Below are positions 5,021 through 12,300 of a stretch of DNA of 14,501 bases, piece by piece (positions within the stretch are counted from its first letter, which is position 1; every line of letters starts with the position of its first letter). The DNA lies in NCBI GenBank assembly GCA_020429545.1, contig JAGQLF010000023.1, positions 1 to 14,501 on the forward strand, read 5' to 3'. The notes under the pieces were generated by a model. The model did no database searches, had not been told where the DNA came from, and saw nothing but the letters and a program-made list of their open reading frames with translations. Made by a program: the position numbers and the translations under genes. The stretch is from Candidatus Dojkabacteria bacterium (GTDB lineage Bacteria; Patescibacteriota; Dojkabacteria; J137).

Positions 5021-5983
5021 ATGCATATGAATTTTTGGAAGGATTTAAAAAAGCCATTTACAGTACTAGCTCCTATGGAGGATGTAACTGATGTAGTCTT
5101 TAGATCTATAGTTGCTGATTGTGGCAGACCAGATGTATTTTTTACCGAATTTACAAGTGCAGATGGACTAAATTCTCCTGGGAGAGAAAAGGTTGCTAAA
5201 AGATTAGTAAAAAGAAATGTTGAGAGTCCAATTGTTGCACAAATTTGGGGGAAGAAACCTGAGAACTATTTTAAAGCAGCTCAAGATATTGTAGAAATGG
5301 GATTTGATGGAATTGATATTAATATGGGGTGTCCAGTAAGAAAGATTGTTAAACAAGGTGTCTGCTCTGCTCTAATAGATAACGAGCCACTTGCACATGA
5401 GGTTATACAAGCGACAATTGAAGGTACTGCAGGAAAAATTCCCGTAAGTGTAAAAACAAGGTTAGGCTTTAAAGTTAAGAGAACTGAAGAATGGGCAGCT
5501 TTTCTACTTAATCACGACATTCAAGCGTTAACAATTCATGGAAGAATTTCTAAAGAGATGTCTAAATTCCCTTGTGATTGGGATGAAATTAAAAAAGTTG
5601 TAGATCTAAAAAATAAATTAGGAAAGGATATTGTAATAATTGGAAATGGTGATGTTAACTCACTAGATGAAGTAGACCAAAGAGTAAGAGAAACTGGAGT
5701 TGACGGAGTGATGATTGGCCGAGGTGTATTTAAAGACCCATTTGTTTTTAATCCAAATAAATCTATTAGAGATTTAAATCTAAATGAAAGATTAGATTTG
5801 GTTGAAACTCATGTTGATAGATTTGCAGAACAATATGGAACAAAAAGAAATTTTGAAGTTCTCAAAAGATTTTTTAAAATTTATGTTTCTGACTTTGATG
5901 GAGCAAATGAGATTAGGCAAAAGTTTATGGAGGTAAAGAGCTTTAATGAAGTCAAAGAGCTAATAAAGAGTTTAAGATCATAG
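5021..5983 (+). CDS. dus: tRNA-dihydrouridine synthase
   Basis: 320 residues. A flavoenzyme that reduces specific uridines in the D-loop of tRNA to dihydrouridine using FMN and NAD(P)H. A TIM barrel is followed by a helical tRNA-binding domain. Visible motifs are LAPMEDVTD (16-24), INMGCPVRKIVKQG (100-113, catalytic acid C104), VKTRLGF (144-150), TIHGR (171-175), IGNGDV (207-212) and MIGRG (231-235, FMN phosphate). Length and motif order are those of bacterial Dus proteins; I cannot assign it to DusA, DusB or DusC with certainty. A cysteine (C115) stands where a small residue is usual after KQG. The protein starts MHMNFWK, and family members usually begin at the third codon (ATG 5027). It sits divergent to the TIMP-like operon. 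Confidence 0.93.
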   Translation: MHMNFWKDLKKPFTVLAPMEDVTDVVFRSIVADCGRPDVFFTEFTSADGLNSPGREKVAKRLVKRNVESPIVAQIWGKKPENYFKAAQDIVEMGFDGIDINMGCPVRKIVKQGVCSALIDNEPLAHEVIQATIEGTAGKIPVSVKTRLGFKVKRTEEWAAFLLNHDIQALTIHGRISKEMSKFPCDWDEIKKVVDLKNKLGKDIVIIGNGDVNSLDEVDQRVRETGVDGVMIGRGVFKDPFVFNPNKSIRDLNLNERLDLVETHVDRFAEQYGTKRNFEVLKRFFKIYVSDFDGANEIRQKFMEVKSFNEVKELIKSLRS

Positions 5984-6009
5984 TAGATTTCCACTTTGTA
6001 CTTCTAAAC

Positions 6010-6018
6010 TGATAAAAT
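6010..6018 (+). promoter_or_regulatory. Extended -10 box of the histidine kinase gene
   Basis: TGATAAAAT matches TGnTATAAT with one change and places the transcription start near 6025. The first in-frame ATG (6017) overlaps this box and would lie upstream of the RNA start. That favours the next in-frame ATG at 6053, which has a leader of about 28 nt. Confidence 0.45.
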
Positions 6019-7000
6019 GAAAAAGTTGTTTCTATTTATTAGAATAACTTTTATGAACATAGACTTAGAAGGATCAGAAGAATCCGCCTCGATAAGTTTT
6101 CCAATAATAAATCACTTTGGTGATTACGTTGAAGAAGCAAGTCATTTTCTCGCAAATATAAAACCTAACCAACCACTTAGTGATTTTGAGATAGCTAAGT
6201 TAAACGAATTCAGTGCTTCTCTTAATAACTATAATGCAAAACTACGTGAGCTCTCAAAGAAATCACCGGCTAATCAAGCAAAAGTTATGGGAGAGCACGC
6301 ACACTCAATAGCTTCTCCATTGTTTGTATTTCAAAACTATATTAAATTCCTAAAGTTCAACCAGTTTGAGCAAAGGAGCTCTGTAGAAGAAATAGAAGCA
6401 ATGAGAAATTCTTTGGGACTAATTTCTGGCTTCATAAAAAAATTAGATTCAGCTCTTAAGCTAGAGTCAATACCAATAATACCAACCAATATTCAGCTAT
6501 TTTGGAGAGAACTATATCAGTCGATATACGGATTTGTATCTACTGATAAATTGAATAAAATTTGGTGGGGAGAATTTAACAACTCGTCAAAAATATGTCC
6601 AATGAATAAAGAATTATTAATCGAGGCAGTCTCTTTACTAACAGAAAACGCAGTGAAATATAGCCCAGACATTGTAGAAGAGGAGCCATTATCTGGATTA
6701 CCAATACCACTAATACTTATAAAATGTCAGGTTATTAATAATCATTTTCAAATAGAAGTTAGTAACAGAGGATATGGCATTCCAGAAGATGAAGGACACG
6801 CGATTTATCGGCCTAACTATCGAGCAACAAATACTAAAGATATAATAGCAGGGACTGGATTAGGTTTATCTCGTGTTAAAGATATTGTTGATATACATAA
6901 TGGTAAGATTAGTCATTCAGACAAAAGGCAGCCGAGAAGTGTTTATCATCTAACTACCTTTACTATTCAAATCCCAATAGATATAAATTTCGAAGGATAA
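6017..7000 (+). CDS. Soluble orphan sensor histidine kinase
   Basis: 327 residues from the first ATG, or 315 if ATG 6053 is used (preferred, because a -10 box overlaps the first). No transmembrane helix or recognisable PAS, GAF or HAMP domain is seen. The dimerisation helix holds EHAHSIASPLFVFQNY (93-108), in which H96 sits where the phospho-accepting His of HExxxPL lies. The HATPase domain has the N-box TENAVKYS (209-216), G1 NRGYGIP (250-256), an F-box-like IYRPNYRA (263-270) and G2 GTGLGLS (279-285). The N-terminal 80 residues look helical and may be the sensor or partner-binding part. No response regulator is encoded nearby, so its target is unknown. It probably has its own promoter but could also be read from the dus promoter. 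Confidence 0.82.
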   Translation: MKKLFLFIRITFMNIDLEGSEESASISFPIINHFGDYVEEASHFLANIKPNQPLSDFEIAKLNEFSASLNNYNAKLRELSKKSPANQAKVMGEHAHSIASPLFVFQNYIKFLKFNQFEQRSSVEEIEAMRNSLGLISGFIKKLDSALKLESIPIIPTNIQLFWRELYQSIYGFVSTDKLNKIWWGEFNNSSKICPMNKELLIEAVSLLTENAVKYSPDIVEEEPLSGLPIPLILIKCQVINNHFQIEVSNRGYGIPEDEGHAIYRPNYRATNTKDIIAGTGLGLSRVKDIVDIHNGKISHSDKRQPRSVYHLTTFTIQIPIDINFEG

Positions 7001-7005
7001 GGCAA

Positions 7006-7014
7006 TGCTATAAT
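7006..7014 (+). promoter_or_regulatory. Extended -10 box of nth, leaderless start
   Basis: TGCTATAAT is a perfect TGnTATAAT. Six nt separate it from the ATG at 7021, so transcription should begin at the start codon. No -35 consensus and no Shine-Dalgarno are visible. Confidence 0.65.
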
Positions 7015-7020
7015 TTACAA

Positions 7021-7692
7021 ATGGAATATAAGAATCTTTCATTGCTAGAAAAAGCTGACTTAGTTTCAAAACTTTTAGAGCAAGATTATCCAACTGTAGA
7101 AACTCCTTTAATTCATAAAAATGAATTTGAACTTTTGATTGCAACAATACTCTCCCCTCAAACTAAAGATGAAACAACTAATCAAGTTACTCCTACTCTG
7201 TTTAATAAATATCCAACTGCAAAAAAATTATCAAAAGCAAACGTAGAAGATGTAGAAAATATAATTAGATTAGTAAACTATTATAGAAATAAAGCAAAAC
7301 ATGTTGTTGCAACTGCGAATATGCTTCTTGAAAAATTTAATGGAAAGGTGCCACATACTATGGATGAACTTATACAACTTCCAGGTGTTGGTAGGAAAGT
7401 TGCAAATGTAGTTATCAACGAATGGTTTGTTAAAAAAGGACTAGCAGAACCTTTAGGATTTGTTATTGATACTCATGTGTTGAGGGTTTCTAAAAGATTA
7501 GGTTTGACACAGAATACAACTCCAGAAAAAGTAGAAAAAGATTTAATGGCTTTATTCCCCAAAAAGGATTGGGATAAGATTAGTCTACGGTTGATCTTTC
7601 ATGGAAGAGAATGGTCTCAAGCAAAAAATCCAAAATATTTAGAGCATACGAATAGTGAGTGGAGAGAGATTTACAGGAATCTTTCAGCATAA
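7021..7692 (+). CDS. nth: Endonuclease III (DNA glycosylase/AP lyase) without Fe-S cluster
   Basis: 223 residues. A bifunctional DNA glycosylase/AP lyase that removes oxidised pyrimidines in base-excision repair. It shows LIATILSPQTKDETTN (39-54, the conserved LLSxQTxD region), the helix-hairpin-helix LPGVGRKVANVV (120-131) with the catalytic Lys K126, and FVIDTHVLRVSKRLG (147-161) with the catalytic Asp D150. The usual C-terminal C-x6-C-x2-C-x5-C motif, which binds a 4Fe-4S cluster, is absent. After the conserved HGR (194-196) come WSQAKNPKYLEH and a short tail, and the whole protein contains no cysteine. The domain core is otherwise complete, so the enzyme is probably active without the cluster. 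Its start is leaderless behind an extended -10 box. Confidence 0.93.
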   Translation: MEYKNLSLLEKADLVSKLLEQDYPTVETPLIHKNEFELLIATILSPQTKDETTNQVTPTLFNKYPTAKKLSKANVEDVENIIRLVNYYRNKAKHVVATANMLLEKFNGKVPHTMDELIQLPGVGRKVANVVINEWFVKKGLAEPLGFVIDTHVLRVSKRLGLTQNTTPEKVEKDLMALFPKKDWDKISLRLIFHGREWSQAKNPKYLEHTNSEWREIYRNLSA

Positions 7693-7800
7693 AGTGTAAA
7701 GGCGCGATTCATCGCGACTAAAATTTAATTCAAAATTCGAAATACGAATATCGAGATTCCTGCCCACAATGCTTCGCATATCGATGCAGGCGGGCGAAAT
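7693..7800. repeat. Hairpin-rich intergenic repeat block
   Basis: The 138-bp spacer before the next gene holds no coding region but several inverted repeats. They are CGCGA-TTCA-TCGCG (7703-7716), ATTCG-AAATA-CGAAT (7735-7749), and CCTGC (7759-7763) pairing with GCAGG (7786-7790) around an inner ATGC-TTC-GCAT (7769-7779). The part from 7759 to 7796 is far more GC-rich than its surroundings. The look is that of the dispersed intergenic repeats common in Patescibacteria genomes. The first hairpin could help to end nth transcription but has no T-run. Confidence 0.5.
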
Positions 7801-7830
7801 AAATTAGAAATTAAATAAGAATTCAAAAAA

Positions 7831-8013
7831 ATGAAGATAATTAAGCAAACATTAAGAAAAATAGTAGGGCTTGCCTTAGTAATAATAGGTATTATTGGTT
7901 TAATACTTCCAATAATGCCAGGTTGGATTTTCTTAATTCCAGGATTAATGATGATTGATGAAAGATTAGGTAAATTTGTCAGAGATAAATTTAGTTATCT
8001 TAAAAGATTTTAA
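7831..8013 (+). CDS. Small PGPGW-like membrane protein
   Basis: 60 residues. A basic N-terminus (MKIIKQTLRK) leads into a hydrophobic stretch (about 11-42) that can form one long or two short transmembrane helices broken at LPIMPGW (26-32), followed by a charged tail ERLGKFVRDKFSYLKRF. The plan GxxLxxxGxxxxxxPxxPGWxxxxxGLxxx matches the putative transmembrane protein family PGPGW and resembles DUF454/YbaN more distantly. The function is unknown. It stands alone between a repeat block and uvrB, with no Shine-Dalgarno. The length is normal for this family of short proteins, so I consider it a real gene. Confidence 0.7.
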   Translation: MKIIKQTLRKIVGLALVIIGIIGLILPIMPGWIFLIPGLMMIDERLGKFVRDKFSYLKRF

Positions 8014-8049
8014 TCACATTCAAAGTACTAACTACTAATTACTCCCAAC

Positions 8050-8058
8050 TGTTATAAT
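8050..8058 (+). promoter_or_regulatory. Extended -10 box of uvrB, leaderless start
   Basis: TGTTATAAT is a perfect TGnTATAAT. The ATG at 8064 follows after 5 nt, so the mRNA should start at or within a base or so of the start codon. There is no clear -35 and no Shine-Dalgarno. No LexA-type box is recognisable. Confidence 0.65.
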
Positions 8059-8063
8059 CACTT

Positions 8064-9302
8064 ATGTCTGTATTCAATTTACACTCACAATACCAACCAT
8101 CTGGAGATCAACCACAGGCAATTGATTATATAACTGCCGGCTTGGAAAAAGGAATTAAAAATCAGACTATTATTGGAGCAACAGGAACTGGTAAGACTTT
8201 CGCAATGGCAAATATTATTCAAAACGTTGGTAAACCAACAATAATCTTGTCTCATAATAAAACACTTGCTGCCCAACTATTTTCAGAGATGCAAGAATTC
8301 TTTCCGGAAAACAAAGTCTCGTATTTTGTTAGTTACTACGATTATTACCAGCCAGAAGCATATGTGCCAAGTAGGGATTTATATATAGAAAAAGATTCTG
8401 ACATAAACGAAACAATTGAAAGATATAGAAATACAGCAACTCAGAATTTACTTTCAGAGAAAGATGTAATCATAGTTGCTACAGTTAGTTGCATTTATGG
8501 ACTTGGTAACCCAGAAGATTATGGTAATTTAAGTTTTAAAATGCGGGTTGGAGATGTTCTCAACAGAGATAGATTATTTACTCGACTTGGTGATTTGCAA
8601 TATGAAAGAAGGCAGAATGATTTCTCTATTGGAACATTTAGAGTAAGAGGAGAAATAGTAGATATCAATCTATTCACAGCTGATGATAGAGGTGTGAGAT
8701 TAGAATTTTTTGGAGATGAGCTAGAATCAATAAAACTAATAAATCCAATTAGTGGTGAGTTTATAGATAAAGTAAATGAGATAACAATATTCCCTGCAAA
8801 ACACTATGCAACTTCACAAGAAAAGTTAAATGCTGCAGTTAAAGATATTGAAAGAGATTTAGAAATTGAGCTTAAAGACTTGCGAGATGCAGGAAAAATT
8901 ATTGAAGAAGCAAGATTAAAACAGCGAGTAATGTACGATTTAGAAATGATTCAAGAAACTGGATTTACTAAAGGTATTGAAAACTACTCAAGGTATATTG
9001 ATAGACGAGCGCCAGGAACAGCAGGCGCATGTTTATTAGATTACTTCCCAGATGATTACCTAATGTTTATTGATGAATCTCATATAACTGTTCCTCAAAT
9101 TGGAGGAATGTATGAAGGTGACAGATCAAGAAAAACAAACTTGGTTGATTATGGCTTTAGAATGAAAGCAGCTTTAGACAATAGACCATTAAAGTTTGAA
9201 GAGTTTAAAAGAAGATTAAACCAAGTGGTTTATGTTAGTGCTACACCAAAACAATATGAAATTAATTTGAGTAAAGAATCTGCAAAAGAGGTATTAAATT
9301 AA
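8064..9302 (+). CDS. uvrB: UvrB N-terminal part (C-terminally truncated excinuclease subunit)
   Basis: 412 residues against about 650-700 for a complete UvrB, the damage-verifying helicase of nucleotide excision repair. Present are Walker A GATGTGKT (38-45), SHNKTLAAQL (63-72), the DNA-gripping beta-hairpin SYYDYYQPEAYVP (90-102), VSCIYGLGNP (141-150), the domain 2/1b region, RAPGTAGACLLDYFP (315-329), the DESH box (337-340) and YVSATP (390-395). The frame then ends in SKESAKEVLN and TAA. The whole second motor domain (motifs IV-VI, normally beginning near VEQxIRPTGLLDP) and the UvrC-binding C-terminal coiled-coil are missing. They are not encoded in any frame downstream, where the macroglobulin gene begins. 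Without domain 3 it cannot be a normal ATPase/helicase, so this is a broken or split gene unless the assembly is wrong. Confidence 0.9.
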   Translation: MSVFNLHSQYQPSGDQPQAIDYITAGLEKGIKNQTIIGATGTGKTFAMANIIQNVGKPTIILSHNKTLAAQLFSEMQEFFPENKVSYFVSYYDYYQPEAYVPSRDLYIEKDSDINETIERYRNTATQNLLSEKDVIIVATVSCIYGLGNPEDYGNLSFKMRVGDVLNRDRLFTRLGDLQYERRQNDFSIGTFRVRGEIVDINLFTADDRGVRLEFFGDELESIKLINPISGEFIDKVNEITIFPAKHYATSQEKLNAAVKDIERDLEIELKDLRDAGKIIEEARLKQRVMYDLEMIQETGFTKGIENYSRYIDRRAPGTAGACLLDYFPDDYLMFIDESHITVPQIGGMYEGDRSRKTNLVDYGFRMKAALDNRPLKFEEFKRRLNQVVYVSATPKQYEINLSKESAKEVLN

Positions 9303-9314
9303 TAATACCTCTTT
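9285..9314. terminator. Bidirectional terminator between convergent uvrB fragment and macroglobulin gene
   Basis: A perfect 12-bp inverted repeat, AAAGAGGTATTA (9285-9296) and TAATACCTCTTT (9303-9314), encloses the 6-nt loop AATTAA. The arm ends are A-rich on the 5' side and T-rich on the 3' side on either strand, as in a bidirectional rho-independent terminator. It overlaps the last five codons and the stop (9300-9302) of the uvrB fragment and lies just beyond the stop of the macroglobulin gene (9318-9320). Confidence 0.7.
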
Positions 9315-9317
9315 AAA

Positions 9318-12300
9318 TTACTCTATAACTGTAACTACTGATCCAGATGTATTCTCCCAGATAGAATGATTAATGTCAGTGACTATGTTTGCTGGTCCAA
9401 GAGTATAGCTACCTGAATTTCTTGCTACAACTGGAATTACAAGATTCACAGTATTCTGATCTGTTGGATTAAATCTAAATCTTACTTTTCCATTACTCAA
9501 AGAACTAAAGTACTTATTTCCACCAGAATAGATTGGACTTGTAATTATTTCTTGAGGAGGTGCACCATTGTTTAATTGATAATTAATGATTTCAAATCCT
9601 GCAGGTAAAGTAATTACTGCATCTGCAATAGGTACTCTTGTATTAGCTGAAACTGAGTATGTAAGAATTGCAAATTCACCTTTTTTTATAGTATTTATTA
9701 CATCTCCATTTAAACTTCTTAATGTAAGCTCAGTACCTAAGGTATTTGAATTATAATTTGGATTTTCTAATCTATCTTCACTAAAACTAATACTTGATAG
9801 ACCTAATTGACCACCACTATAAGCAATTTCAACTGTATATGTACCTGCTTCTAAATTATTCTTAGTAAAGTAAGTGTTTGTACTTACAGTCTCACCATTT
9901 AGAATTATTGAAACTCCAGTTGTGTGATTATTTCCTTTTAGATTTCCAAACGCTATCAGACCTTTTTGGAACACAGGTACAGAGATATTATATGATGGAT
10001 GATTGAACATATATCCATTTCCAATAACCCATGCGGCTGTCTTCTCTGCTTCAGAGACTTTACCTGATTTTGAAAGTGCATATAGTGCTGCTGCGTTTGC
10101 ATCAATATTATATTGTCCAAATGCATTGCCAGTTTTCCAGTGCATTCTGTCTACTTCTATCACTGCTCTGCTTATTAAATCTTCTATCAACACATTAGCT
10201 TCAGTTGTTTTTCCTTGATTCATAGCTGAAACTGCCATTAGTGCAATGCTTGTATCAGATAGTGAACCTCTTTGGCCGTATAGACTATTAAATGTATTCA
10301 TATCAAACGATGAAGGGTAAAAGTCTGCCTGTGTATATAGCACAAGTGCCTTTTCATCTAATGTTTGTGCATTTTTATTAAGCCAATTTAATGCATTATC
10401 TGCATCATCTTTATATTCAGTATGACCATACTCAGTTACATATCCTAAAGCTGCCATCTTCATTAATGTGTCTGATGAATCAGCATCATAGTTTAGATTT
10501 GATCTACCATATCCTCCTGTTGATGATTTTGGTTGTAAAGTAATATAGTCAGCAACTGGTTTTAACATTGTGTCGTACCAAGCTATAGTATCTGCTCCAC
10601 CATTTAGGTATTGCTCATTATCTCTAAAGTCTCTTGCTGAAATTACTACTCTTTCTGCAACACTTTGATAGAATCTATCTTTTGTTGGCGTATAAGTGAA
10701 AGACTTTGTAAGATCTGCCATTGAATTTACTGTATCTACTTTTAGTTTGTTATCACCTTCTCCAGTTGCTATAAAAGTGAATTTAGTATTTCCAAATTTT
10801 GATTGTGATTTTACATTTAGATATGTCTTTTTTAATACATCTATTTGACTTATAATACCGTCATATTCACTTCCTCCAACTGTTTCAATCTTAATCTCGT
10901 AATTGTTGCCAACTCTTTCACCTTTATATTTCCATCTTACTTCAGCCTTGCCACCTGCAGGAATATTTGCTGGTTGAGAAAGTTCTCCTGATACTAAACT
11001 TATTCCATTTGGTAATGTAATTTTTACACTTAGATTTTGAGCAACTTCAGTATTATTGTATACAGTTGCAGACTGTTCAAAAATATCACCTTCAAATATT
11101 TGATCTGGTGTAAATGTTTGAATCTTTAAGTCTTTTGCCGTTTGAATAGCAATTCCATTTTCACCAACTTTTGTATCTACTCCTGTTGTAGCCCATGCTT
11201 TGATTGCCCATGTAGTTAAGCTATCAGGGATTATAAACTTAACTTGTGCATTACCACTAGCATCTGTTGTTATATTTGGATTCCAGTAAGCAGTGTTTAC
11301 AAAATTAATTCTAGGTTCACCACCACCTCCTCCAGCACCACCACCATCTGCGTAGAAGTCTATAGTTTCCAGAGAATCGTTACCATAAAGTATTCTATGA
11401 TATTCAGGGTATAGTCTTGCAAATATGGATGAATCTCCCCAGTAGTCTTTATTATTCTCTAAATCAAGTACCGCTTTATCTATAACAGCAACTGTTACAT
11501 TACTTGAGATTGGATTTCCTAGATTAGAAGTATTAATATTTAAAGTTACTTCATCACCTGGCTTGTAGCTATCTGTATCAGTCTTAAGACCAATATCAAT
11601 TGTTTTATAGTTAGGGTTAATACTAATCTCTCTTGAAGTTGAAAAGTATTTATTATTAGAGAATAATCCAATTTCTAATTGTGCTTTTGGCACATATTCC
11701 TTCTTAATTGGAATTTCAATTTGTGTACTATATCCATTTAAATCAATTACTCTATTGTCATGTAAGAAATTTCTATTGATTGTTAACCATAAATCACCAG
11801 CAAATCCAGGGTGATAAACAGTTGCAATCGCAACATCACCAACATTATATTCGTCCTTATCAAAATCTATAGCAATTGAATCATTGTTGTTTGATCTATA
11901 GTACGAAGAGCTAGATTTTGTATCGTAAACCCAAACACTATTTTTGTCATTTACATTTCCAGTTCTTACACTTGCTTGTGTTGCGATAAAGTATACTGCA
12001 CTTTCATCAAATGCAATTGGTTCCTCATATTTACCAAAGTTGTTTGTAGTAAAGTCCGCATTTTTATAACCAGTTTCTGTTTTGGTATAATCGTCATTGT
12101 AAACCACCTTTGTAATAGAATATTTACCACTTCTTTCAGAAACGTTATTACAATTTTGGTCTAGTAACTCAATATTTAAAAATGATTCATCATCCACACT
12201 AATGTAGTCATCATTCATGTATGATTTTATGTAGAGTTCAGATGGGTGGAACAAAGCACCAGTTGTTGATACAGAGCTAGATCCATATTGGCTGTAAATT

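Noticed and set aside
9303..9330. A simple frameshift in uvrB that could be repaired by reading another frame.
   Set aside because: After the stop the sequence is the 3' end of the opposing macroglobulin gene; no frame shows the expected RPTGLLDP or later UvrB motifs.
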